Below, in pieces: positions 33,100 through 44,112 of a DNA stretch of 64,000 nt. Where the stretch lies: contig NC_074725.1 in NCBI RefSeq assembly GCF_947242115.1, positions 12,162,511 through 12,226,510 of the forward strand. Direction: 5' to 3'. This DNA is from Biomphalaria glabrata. Taxonomy: Eukaryota; Mollusca; Gastropoda; Planorbidae. Within the stretch, counting starts at the first letter, position 1; each line of letters opens with the position of its first letter. Under the pieces are notes generated by a model. It worked only from the letters and a program-made list of their open reading frames with translations, was not told where the DNA came from and did not search any database. A program made the translations under genes and the position numbers.

Positions 33100-35330
33100 T
33101 TGTTGAAGCTGTTTTTTTTTTTTTTTACTCCCCACTTATAACTATTAAGTTCTAAATACTTGAATGCATAACAAAATATTAGGATCTTAACTGGTATAAG
33201 ATAGCTCTTAAACTAAGCTCTACAGAATGTTCAAACCTTACTCTAGTAGCTTTACTGTCTCAGAACTATGTTCTGGATAAATTAGACATCTTTTTTTTTT
33301 TTCTCTGTGACCGCAAAATAAATACCAAAAGCATTTTACAGATCAATGTAAATTGTGGATATTTTTAGACTTGCAATTTTGTTTCATTTAATAATCAAAT
33401 AATTAAAGACTTCATTAGCATTCAGTTATGTATGGTCATGCATATGACATTAATTTAGACTGTTAATTCATTGCAGATGTTTATAAGATAGTGTCTAGTA
33501 CGCTAAAGGTAATTCCTAAAGAAACTGACATTTTACTGATGTAGCTGTTTGCTCGTTTACCAAAATTGAATGTTGTCAACTATTATTTTATGGGTGCTAG
33601 TAAAATAGCATCGAATAGCTTGGTTTATTATTATTTTAATGGGATATATTACAAAAAAAGATATGGATTGTATATTGCTGTGAAAAAGCTGTTAATTATA
33701 TTACCAGTTATACTATTAATATAACATTATATAGAGGAAGGATTAAGGAAAGTGTATATTTATGAACTGTTCTATTATTTTAAAGCATTATTTTACAAAA
33801 TTATAATTTACACTCAATGGAAAATAACTACTTACCCGTAATTTAAGTTTTTTTAATTTTTAAGAACATTTGTGTTCAAGCAAATGTTGTTAAAATTAAC
33901 TTTTAATGTCCTGTCTCTAATTAATTAAAATTTAATTATGGTCTTTAATAAATAAAAACTTTTTCTTAATTGTGTAAAAATTTTCAAAAATAATTTTAAA
34001 AAGTGTTTCTTTAATTTTTTTTAGTGATGCCCTCCATGAGCGAAAATTTACATTTGTTCCCCCCCCCCCCCCCCACACACACACTTAAGCAAGCTATTGG
34101 GTCTGGAGGTGCCCCTGCACAAGTGTTTTTATGCATTCCGAACCAGAGGTTAATTTAGGCTTACACAACCCACTTTTTCTCCTTGTGAGAAAAGCACAGA
34201 TCATATTAAGTAAGGGTAGTTTAGCCTGATTACTTAGACATTCAGTACATAAGAACATGTGCATTTGTGATGTTTTTAATTGTCATCAGATGAACTTTGT
34301 CTTCAGCAAGATGTCTTGTGGGCCTGTTTTGTTCACACAATAGATAGCAACAGAATGATGGTATGTCACTCTGGAGAAATTGGAACATTCCAATGTATGT
34401 TAGAGGGGTAGATTCTATAATTGCATTGGCAAATATTATTGAATTGACAAAACATTATGAATCGCTGTTGTTGCAGACGCCTTTTTAGAAAAGAGTATGA
34501 AAGTTCCTCCTTCTAAGAAGATGAAATGAGGTCATGCAATTAATTTTTTTAAACATTAGTAATTATATTGTTTTAATTTGATAAATACTCAATTGATATA
34601 CAACTACAATACAAATACAAGATTTTTAGTCATTCTTTATGCCCTCCTTGTCAACATGTTGCAACCCACATTTTGAAAAACATATTTCAGAATATGCTAG
34701 TGGTACTTTTTTTTTTTGTATGGAAGGGGTTCAAATTACATATTACATTGTAGTCATGAATAAATACTCCAATGACTGGAATTTCATGAGTATGATTTTG
34801 GGTGAGGTCTTTTCCAGATTAGTGTTAGTGTTGTTATAATGTTAACTTTTATAAGTGTTTAGAGTAATAGTATTCAAGAATTTGTTATATCTTTGTTGAG
34901 TAAAGAGGGCTGTGTAATATATATATATATACACACACACATAGAGAGAAATATTTTTCAATCTGTACATCTGTATACATTTAAAATGTTAGGCCATTTG
35001 AAAGAAAAATTAATTTTAAGATATATCTTGTTACCATACTGGAAAAGGGAATTCTTTTTAAATTCATTTATTATTACTACATATGATCAATATTTCAACA
35101 CCACTGCACATTACTGTTCATTTTTGCCCAAATAAAATTAACTAAAATCATGTACCAGTATAGTAGAATTTTCTTGTAATTGTATCTTTTTTTCTTCTTG
35201 GTTATCAATAGACATTTGCCACTTTTTTTTGGTACTGGTACTAATTTTGCTTCAGTGCTAGGTATCGGTAGATTAAACAAGGCTTAATAAAAGTTGCTGT
35301 CATGCATTCTTCACTAGTGATCTCTGTACT
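33100..35330. other. AT-rich intergenic spacer
   Basis: No gene is seen. It contains a 16-17-C run next to a (CA)n stretch near 34060-34085 and an (AT)n/(CA)n stretch near 34917-34942. Confidence 0.6.
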
Positions 35331-35755
35331 CTTATTTAATAGTGAAATTTGAGCACTGAGGCTGAAAGAATTCAAGCCTTTAATAGTAAATGCTACAGAA
35401 AATTGTTGGATATCAGAAACTACGAAAAGAAGACTAATGAGTTTTTATTTTTACAAGTCAACACTTTGGCTGGCAAAAAGGATGAAGTCCTCAATACTCT
35501 GAAGAAATGAAAGATGAGCTGGTTTGGTCATATTGTAAGACATGACGCACTATCAAAAATCTTTCTCCTAGGTACAATGGAATGGGGAAGGGGGGGTGGA
35601 GCACAAAGAAAAAATAGATGTCTTGACAATGTACAAATAATAATGGACTAGACTGTTGCTGAAAACAGTTGCTGACCGGGAAAAGTGTAGGGATTTGTTT
35701 ACACAAACTGTCACAGCACCCCTACAATGAAAGTCAAGGAACATGATAATGATGT
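35330..35755 (+). mobile_element. LINE C-terminal remnant
   Basis: Translation gives RKLLDIRNYEKKTNE, then VNTLAGKKDEVLNTLKK, then MSWFGHIVRHDALSKI, then a GRGGGAQRK-like basic patch. This matches the post-RT segment (K-SWFGHV-RHD-L-K) of an abundant animal LINE. It is interrupted by at least three stops, so it is an old copy. Confidence 0.75.
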
Positions 35756-35759
35756 GGCT

Positions 35760-38335
35760 GTAGGGTACAAACTTAAAAGCTAAGATTAAAGAAATAATGA
35801 GAAAAAAATAGTTCTATATTAAATTACATCAAGTCAAACGAAAACTGGGTGCTTTATTACTTTGTATGAAAGAAATAGTTTATTGAAGTAACATATAACA
35901 ACATCAAGAAAAATTCTGCATTACAACTTTCAAAATCAATGAACCTTGAAAACAAATGACTGGATGCTTCATGTATTCTACCAATATATAAAAGTTGAAA
36001 ATGTATTTATATTTATAACAAAAGCAAAAACAAAATTTGCTGGAAATACAGTAACTACATTTTACATGTTTCTATGGAACATTAACTGATTGTAGCAACA
36101 CCAAAAAAGCAACTTGCTAAATGCAATATAGTCTACTGGCTAAGCAGTTTATAATCTAACTATTCGACTACATTTTTTATTTCCTCCTAATAGCCAACTC
36201 TTCTTATTCACAAAAATAGGCTCTTGATGGTTGACATTTCTTTATCTATAATTACCAGTATAAACATTCTCAAGGGGAATGAAATACCCAGTACTTTACA
36301 ATTAGAAATTTCTTTTGGAGTGGGGCACAATGTTATGTTTGTACCAGTATTTATTTTTGACTAAAGAAAACGTTTTGTAATGTGATGTGTTTTGACTCTC
36401 ACATTGCAGACATGCAAGTCTTCTAATTATATGAGGGTCACATAAGAAATTGTTCTTTATAAATACTAACTAATAACTAGAATGGTAGATCCAAAACATA
36501 ACAATAAAAGCAAATAAGAGTAAAATCCCTAATGCATTCAGACAAGCATACTCTGCTTGTGAATGTCTTATTACAGAAGAACAGTTTCTTAAAAAAAAAG
36601 AAAGAAATGGAGTAAAAAAAAAATAAAAACAATTAAATAAGACCAGTAAAAAACAACATAACAATGAGCCATTGTTTGTTTCGTACTAACTGTAAATTTA
36701 TAAATCATAGGAACTTAATGTTACCAGTACTATTATTGTCAGACATTTCAGTTAATGTCCTCTTCTTTTTTTTTTTTAACCTCACCTGTGATAGCACCAA
36801 ATGTGATGGCCATGAGCACAATAGCATGTTTTTAATGACCTGGACAAGTACTTATAAAAACAACTTATAAATTTTGATTTAAAAAAAAAATGATTAACAG
36901 CAATTGGACATAAAATTTGATTATTTCATTTCAGAGTGTTGATGCTGGCACAAATACAAATTGAAGAGTTTTCATTACAATAACAACATTAAGCCAACAC
37001 ACTTTTAAAAAAAGCTTCAAAGTGCAGTGTAATTGTTCTTTCTAGTCTCTATGACCAGACCTTTTAAAATTCACCTTTTTCTAAGTTATCAACCTTGAGA
37101 ATTATCTAGTCTTTTTGTATATCTGAAGAGCATTGCCAGTATCAACATCTGTATTATTATTCCATTAAAGGCACAAACCAACAGAAACATAAAGAAAACA
37201 GCTGTACATCAAAATGTGATGTCTGTGTACAACAAGCTTTGAGCAATATAACAAAGTAAGGGGTAGAGATAGATATATTATCTCACTATAATTTAACTAA
37301 TGAAAACAAAAAAAAATAATTTATTCTACAAAAAGATTATAAGTAATTGCATATTAAATATAAAGCAACATAAATGTACCAAAAGCATTAGGTCTGCTAA
37401 CTTTTTGCATTGCTAAACTTAAGATTGACAGGAAACAATACTATTACAGTAAAAACTAATGCAGATACCAGAGACTTATCAAAAACATTTTCCGCCTCAG
37501 TGGAAAAAATGATTACATATATAAAGTTAATCACATCAATAAAAATACAACATTGTTTCAACTTCAAACAAAAAAAAAAAAGATAACCAAACACTTGGCT
37601 GAACTTGTAAAGATTTGAACTAAAGCAAATTTAAGAAGCTTTGACAAAGAATTTAAGTTAATTGAAAGATGAGATGGTTTACTTCAGAATTTGTTGCTTC
37701 CATTCATACCTTAATTTACTAAATAATATAGCTACTATACAGAGCCCCACACGCATAGGATGTAATCATCAATTATTTGAAGTAACGTCAGTATTTTATA
37801 AGATAAGATTTAATGAATAAATGATTAGTATCCATCCAATGGACTGTCACAATATAGGTCATTTTTGATGCCATTCTGATGCAATTTTCAATGTCAAAAT
37901 AAGAATTCAAGTATCAAACATTTTTAGCTGTAAATATTTTGCAAAGACAATCTAAAATTTGATTGAGCAAGATATCTGTATGACTATTTTAAGCATTATG
38001 CTTACATTTTAAAGATTTTATGTAAAAAAGTCATTTCTTGATTTTCTTTTTAGATTACTAGACTTTAATGTAAAGTCCTTTGCAAGTGTCTGCATATGAG
38101 ATTGATTAAAAAAAAAGGAAAACTTATCATTAATAGCTCAAAACATATATAATATATATATAGCAACAGTAAAGTGTCACAATGACTTTTAGTAAGGTGG
38201 AGACTCTAGAAGTAGATAAAGTTGCAAAACTGCCCTTAACTAATAATGAAATTCACTGCAACTTCTTTTTTAAAATCAGAATTAGCAAAGAACTAAAGTT
38301 TTTTTTTTAAATAAATAAAAATGGGGCGGAGGCTT
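35760..38335. other. AT-rich intergenic spacer
   Basis: About 2.6 kb with no supported gene. Repeat F copy 2 lies at 37755-37812. The frames that occur here are AT-rich chance frames. Confidence 0.6.
37755..37812. repeat. Repeat F, copy 2
   Basis: ATAGGATGTAATCATC, then TTTGAAGTAACGTC, then ATTTTATAAGATAAGA. It is diverged from the copies at 25.66 and 50.97 kb. Confidence 0.55.
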
Positions 38336-38337
38336 GT

Positions 38338-38343
38338 TTAATC
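38338..38343 (-). terminator. Candidate polyadenylation signal of paralog 3
   Basis: On the minus strand ATTAAA lies about 95 bases after the stop. This variant signal is weaker support than AATAAA. Confidence 0.3.
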
Positions 38344-38435
38344 TTGAAATTTTGTATATACACCCTATTTCTTAAATCACCACTGTTCTACTGTTGTTTT
38401 TTTTCCAACTTAAACTTTGTTAACATTGCTAAAGT

Positions 38436-40472
38436 TTAGTCTGATTCAAATTCTTCAATGTCAAGGTTATCATCACCAGAAAGAGCTCTATAGAGTTCCA
38501 ATCTCATTTGAAAACGTTTATGACATGCTCCACCCACTGCATCTTTGATCAACTCCTTGCCAGGTTCCCAAGTGCAGCATGTGACACTTTTACGAACTAG
38601 CATTTGTCTTGCTATTAAGCGATCTTTGACTGCTTCTGACTTCAGTGGGCTGGGGTACTTGATTTTGATCATATTTATTTGTGAAAATATTTTTTCTGCA
38701 GCTGTGGAGGAGTGGGGAAGAACAGACAAGTTTGTCATCAGGTCAGAAACAATGTCATATTTCGGAACACCAGCTGAGTCTTTAATATGGCGTAGCATGT
38801 ACCAGTACTGTGGAATACTCGTGGATTGTCTGGAAGCCTCTTTAGAAGCTCTGAGAGCTTTCCACTGAATAAGTAAGTCCTTTATTTGATCTGGATGAAT
38901 AAGATTAGTGAAGTGAGTGGCTAATTTTGTAATAGCTGTTGATGATTTTTTAAAACTTTGAACAATTTGTGGATCTAAAACATTCAACTTGGCAACAATA
39001 CCAGTCTCCTGAATTGGAAAATTCTGTTTGATCTGACTGGATAGCTCAATGAGGAACTGCAAACAACTAGTTAGAAATTGCTCTGTATCTTCATTCAAAG
39101 GCTCTTGATACAAAAGAGCCATAGCTTTGCCACCAAGGAATATATCATCATGTTTTTTGTGAATGTTAAGGTCACAGGGATCAATCTCTGAAAGCTTGTG
39201 TTTCACTATAACTTCATCATCAATAAAACAGCTTAGAACATCACGATATGACTGTGAGATTAAAGAGTGCAAAAGGTGAAGCCTGAATTCATCCGACTGA
39301 AATTCTGTGTTAAAAGCGTTCACTTTCTGCAAGATATATTGCAAGAACAGAAGCATATGCTTTGTGCCCCTTGTTAACATTGTGGAGTAGATTTGTAGAG
39401 ATGTGTCAACATTGTCTGTCTTTGAATCAATCTGAAAATAATTGATCAGAACATTCCATTGGTCCAAAATAACATTGATTATATTCTCATAAGACAACCA
39501 TCTTGTGGAGGACAACTCTTGGACTTTATCTTGAAGTGAGTTAACTATATCAACATTAACTCCAAAGTCTGTAAGTTGCTTCCCTTTGTTAACAAAGTAA
39601 GTTGCAATGTCATGTAGAAAAGTCTCAAAATAGGATGGCAGCATTTTGATTGCATAATTAAAGCACAAAGAAAATGAATGGCAGTCACATCCTATTCCAA
39701 ACACTGTTGGAACTTCAGCTTTCAGTAGACTGTATACACCATTCAAGCAGTTATCACTACCAAATCCTATTATGTTTTCAAGTGGAATATTTTTATTGAG
39801 AAACAACATTTTAACAGCATTGTAGATGTCTTCACTAGTACCATTATCTGGAGATATAGTGTCAAATAGTACATCAACTATATCTAACTTCTGAATATCA
39901 AAAAATCGAACAACAACTGCAATAAGATTGCCAACAGACATATCTATATTTTCATCAATCATTATTGAAAATTTCTGGGTTCTGCAAATTTCAGCAAGTT
40001 CTTCTTTCTCATGGTAAGCAATCCCATCCTGCACCAAGCACGCTAGCTTAGTTTTCTTTAAAGCTAACTTTCTCGCTATTTTACAATCGGGGAATGCACT
40101 TTTACAAATAGCCGTAAGGTCATCAACATGATGATAAGGTAACCTGTGCTCAGTAAAGTAACAAGCAATCAACAGCTCAGCAATGGCTTGATTTTCTGCC
40201 TCCTGCATTTTTTTCTCAATATTCTTAGGAGTGGGTACAGGGATACCCGCCATTGCATTTGTGTGTTTCATTGTCTGTTTATGAGCCATAAGCATGCTTC
40301 TGTCAGCATGCTTGAGATGGGACTTACAGCATGTGCAATAGCTAGAGGAGCTGTCCAATGGATCCTGTTGTAGCCAGTCCATAAACTCTGGATCCTCGAG
40401 CCATTCTTCACGAAAGCATTGACCATGCTTTCTTTTCCTTATCCTTCTTTCTGAGCTTCTTACTTCAGACAT
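38436..40472 (-). CDS. hAT transposase-derived gene, paralog 3 (catalytic positions kept)
   Basis: 678 codons on the minus strand. A basic start (9-15) precedes a zinc finger with C46, C49, H64 and H70. The hAT core has D173 in MIDENID, D240 in GFGSDNC, CDCHSFSLCF at 262-271 and Arg-Trp at 324-325. After the helical insertion (about 340-570) comes the hAT dimerisation segment LPHSSTAAEKIFSQ (585-598), in which E593 sits at the third catalytic position. It is the least altered of the three paralogs and so is closest to the common ancestor. The tail is acidic (EEFESD). There is one coding exon and no TIR at either end, which argues for a host gene rather than a mobile copy. An acceptor at 40634-40651 (minus) precedes it. 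Whether it can still cut DNA is not knowable from sequence alone. Confidence 0.9.
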   Translation of the reverse strand: MSEVRSSERRIRKRKHGQCFREEWLEDPEFMDWLQQDPLDSSSSYCTCCKSHLKHADRSMLMAHKQTMKHTNAMAGIPVPTPKNIEKKMQEAENQAIAELLIACYFTEHRLPYHHVDDLTAICKSAFPDCKIARKLALKKTKLACLVQDGIAYHEKEELAEICRTQKFSIMIDENIDMSVGNLIAVVVRFFDIQKLDIVDVLFDTISPDNGTSEDIYNAVKMLFLNKNIPLENIIGFGSDNCLNGVYSLLKAEVPTVFGIGCDCHSFSLCFNYAIKMLPSYFETFLHDIATYFVNKGKQLTDFGVNVDIVNSLQDKVQELSSTRWLSYENIINVILDQWNVLINYFQIDSKTDNVDTSLQIYSTMLTRGTKHMLLFLQYILQKVNAFNTEFQSDEFRLHLLHSLISQSYRDVLSCFIDDEVIVKHKLSEIDPCDLNIHKKHDDIFLGGKAMALLYQEPLNEDTEQFLTSCLQFLIELSSQIKQNFPIQETGIVAKLNVLDPQIVQSFKKSSTAITKLATHFTNLIHPDQIKDLLIQWKALRASKEASRQSTSIPQYWYMLRHIKDSAGVPKYDIVSDLMTNLSVLPHSSTAAEKIFSQINMIKIKYPSPLKSEAVKDRLIARQMLVRKSVTCCTWEPGKELIKDAVGGACHKRFQMRLELYRALSGDDNLDIEEFESD

Positions 40473-40651
40473 TTTTTTTCTGTCACTTCAAATACTTTAT
40501 TTTTTCTCTTTAAAAATAAATAAGAGATATGATCTCTTTTATCACTAAGAACTTCTCATCAGGATGACAGCTGAAATGCTGAAAGGCTTTAGATTTCTTT
40601 TATTCTCATAATCAATTTATGGACAAATATTTTCTGAAAACAGAAAAAAAA
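40473..40651 (-). other. 5' untranslated exon and acceptor of paralog 3
   Basis: On the minus strand a pyrimidine-rich acceptor (TTTTTTTTCTGTTTTCAG, cut at 40634/40633) lies 161 bases before the ATG. There are no other frames. Confidence 0.45.
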
Positions 40652-41400
40652 TTTTTTATTAAATAATGTTTACAATGATTAAAATCAGAGCAAACATATT
40701 CTGCGACTTGATCAGTTATAGCAGTAATAAATACATTTTCATGTACAATATATGTACACTATTGCTAGTGGTTTAAATACAAGGAAGTCTCAAGATTCAC
40801 AAAAGGTTATGCTATATTTTCCCCTTACACATCAGCTAAAGATAAAATAAATAAATAAATAAAAAGCCAAATGTTATAGAGGAAATCTTATGATAACGCA
40901 CAGCCAGAGACGGCCTTAGCTGAGTGCAGGGCACTGGGCGAGTGTCATATGCAGGGCACTGAGCCTATATATAAAAAAGCTATATATAATAATAATAATA
41001 TATACACCCGTAAAATATTAAACTAACAAATTCATCCTCCTCTAACACTGTAGGTCTTATTTTTGCACTAATAAATTGTTGTGAAAGATTTGTAGGTGAA
41101 TGATGTCCTTGAACGATTTGTCATGTTCCAAGAACATCTTCATCTCCTTGAACCATCTCAACAAAAAGATTGTTTACTTTTAAATTTATTAGCTTTTAAC
41201 TGTCTTCATGGAGGGAGCCTTGTGAATGTCCGAGTCCTAAGACTCACTTAAGGCCAAGAAGAGACACTCAGACAGTCTAATAATTTCTTCACAATCACAA
41301 ATCATTTCTATGACCTATTGATTGACAAATGAAAAATCTGACTAATCACTAATGTAGCCTGTCAAGAACAGTGAAAGTTAAGTTAGTTAAAAAGCTAGTT
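40652..41400. other. Spacer upstream of paralog 3
   Basis: No gene is seen. At 40909 a GACGGCCTTAGCTGAGTGCA patch, with CAGGGCACTG occurring twice, looks like one end of an interspersed element, but no matching end is found. Confidence 0.4.
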
Positions 41401-43260
41401 AAAAATGACATATTATATAATAATTAGATTTATATAGATCTAGATTCTATATTGACTATATAGATAGATTTATTCAAAATCTTTGTTAGCATGTACCCAG
41501 TACAGATTTAGATTATTTTAGAGATTTAGATATTATCATCATGTAGATCTATTTAGAAATTATATCTTGATCAAGGTCTAGAATCTAGATCTAATTATTT
41601 AAAGGCAAACTCCGATGGTTTTTAAATTTGAGTTATTGACATAATATTAAAATTCTGCGTAAAAAGTTGTATTAGTAAACATTTTACCATTTTGTATTTA
41701 TATGCTTAGAAACATAATTTATATTTGATAAATTAGTCAGTAAATTCTTAACATCTAAAAAAAAAACGGGATTCTTTGAGATTTTGTTTTTAGTTCAGTC
41801 AAACGTCACTTCCCTCAACAATACTGAAAGAGAAACTACATTTTACCAATCGTATCGCTTCATTCTTAGGTAGCTGTTAAGCTTAGTGACGGCCTAGTCC
41901 AGAGCTATGGTACAGTTATATATATATATAGAGAGAGAGAGATGTAAAAGCATAAGGATAACCAACTCAAGAAAAAAAAGTAACATTTTCACTAAGCCCC
42001 TCCCTGTCCTAAAAAGTAAATAGATCGTGTGTGACTATGTCTGACAGATTCTAACAAACTGGTCAGTGTAAGGCTAGTCTAGACTACGTGTAGTCGGTCA
42101 TGACAAGACAACCAAGCGATAGTGTTTGTGTGTGTTGGTCAGGCGAGAAAATATACACTGCCGTCATTAGTCATGCATGTAAATCTACTTTCAACACGCA
42201 TTTTTTTCTTTGCTTACAAGATCTAGATCTAACTGCATAGACGAAGAGATATATATTTCTTTTACGAGAATGTAAATTTTACTGTATGGTCTCCTGTTAT
42301 ACAATAAGTCTATAGATTAAATTAATAGGTTAGTGTGACGTCACATAGAAACCCAGTGAAAATCTGATCATTTTGCATGCGCAAGAAAATTACACCAGAA
42401 AGACATCAATTACTAAGACGACGAAGTTATTTTTGCAAATTAAAAAAAAAAGAATAATACATTCATTATCTGTAAATCAAAACACATATTTATATAAAAA
42501 AAAATTGTCCAAACCATTTTTCCCCATTAAGTATGGATGATTCTATGAGTATGAGTTTGAGTATGCCTGGCCTAGTAATGGGGCAATTCAATGAGGTCAA
42601 CTTCCAGAATATTAGATCTACAATAGATTCTAGATTTCATTATGATATATAATAATAATTAATATCTAGCTACTTTACTTTATAACTTTAGATAGATCTA
42701 GAATCTATACTAAGTCTAGCTTCTAGATCTACTACTACTACTATTAGATCTACTTATCATTGTCATACTAATGTAGTCTAGTAGTAGCCTACTACTACTT
42801 GATCTAGATTCTAGTAGTATAAAATCAGACATCCCGCCCCCCCCCCCCCACCCCGCAATCTACTTATAGTTATTTATATACATAATAGCTCTATACGTTG
42901 AATAGATCTAGTACCTCTAGGCAGGGTAAAACTTTACATCGAAGGACCCTAGTCTATAGTCTAGTGTAGTGACTATAGAATTATGGACTCTACATTCTAA
43001 CATAGACTATGATTATGATAGACTGATATAGAGTATAGAGACAGTCACTAGAGAGTTAGAGTAGATCTGTTAGTGTAATCTGTATCATTTTCTATGTCTA
43101 TGACTAGGCTGACTAGGTTACGGTATAACGGCCTAAACGGGAAGGTCTGAGTCTGAGCCAGGATTATAGTCTATGACACTCTGTTGGAGTCTACGTTAAG
43201 GCTAAGGTCTAGACACTCTAGACTAGATCTACCGGTATATAATAATAATTATAAAGTAGA
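41400..43260. repeat. TCTAGA/AGATCT-rich low-complexity block 4
   Basis: Dense TCTAGA and AGATCT words, most marked at 41430-41600 and 42600-43260. There is a (TA)n/(GA)n microsatellite at 41920-41942 and a C run at 42837-42849. No coding frames. Confidence 0.7.
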
Positions 43261-43670
43261 CTACTCAGTTTTTAGTAAGACTTGAAAGATTTAAGTGGAA
43301 CGGGATGAAAAAAAACTTACAGAATCAATTTACCAGTAGCTTTCTAAGTATGAAATGTGCCATTTATTACGTGTACGCAAACCCAGATTTCAAATAACTT
43401 TATAACTGGAAGAAAAAAAAAACTAGGCTAAGAGGATGGCAACTAAAACTAGTAAAAGAAGCTCTACGTAGGCCTTAATTTCTATCAGGAAGACTAGATT
43501 CTAATAATTGTTTTACAATAACGTAAACATTTACTTAACAACCTTTATTTATATTAATTACACACATACTGACCTATATATGACATTTAATCAATTGTTA
43601 TACATTAGAGAATTATATAGGCCTATATTATTTTAACGTTTCATCTTTTCTGTCCTATATATAGCACCTT
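43261..43670. other. AT-rich spacer
   Basis: Nothing recognised. Confidence 0.4.
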
Positions 43671-43734
43671 CAGACGTTCATATATCTGTTTGGGACCCCT
43701 CAACTCAAGAAAACATTAGTATATCTCTTACGAG

Positions 43735-44112
43735 GGTGGCTCTGATTTTAGTTTTGGCCCTCAGTCTGGCAATATTTAGGAGTTTGCCATCAAATCTTCG
43801 ATCTAGTCAGCAGAGATGGCCTCTTTAAAAATTTTACAGATAATAGGCTGTTCACCCAAGCTACTAAATGTAATCGTATCTTTCCACCAAAATATGATGA
43901 ATACAGTGTAATTCAACTTTGCTAGCTCTGAAAGTTTCAGTATAAACAGCGGAGTTAAACAAGGATGTGTCCTGGCCCCAACCCTCTTTGGAATACTATT
44001 TTCACTGCTAATCCATAACGCGTTTGACGAATCCACCGAAGGCATCTATATCTCCATTCCAGACAACAGAATTAACAAGACAAAAATTAAGTGTTCATTA
44101 TTATTATTATAG
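43735..44112 (+). mobile_element. LINE reverse-transcriptase remnant
   Basis: 43932-44060 translates as FSINSGVKQGCVLAPTLFGI, then LFSLLIHNAF and a GIYI segment. This is the NGVKQGCVLAPTLF block found in the reverse-transcriptase domain of many animal LINEs. Upstream frames are broken. It ends in an (ATT)n run at 44098-44111. About 370 bases of an element of several kb remain. Confidence 0.8.

Noticed and set aside
40905-40970. MITE starting near GACGGCCTTAG
   Set aside because: It looks like a terminus, but no matching inverted end or target-site duplication was found nearby.
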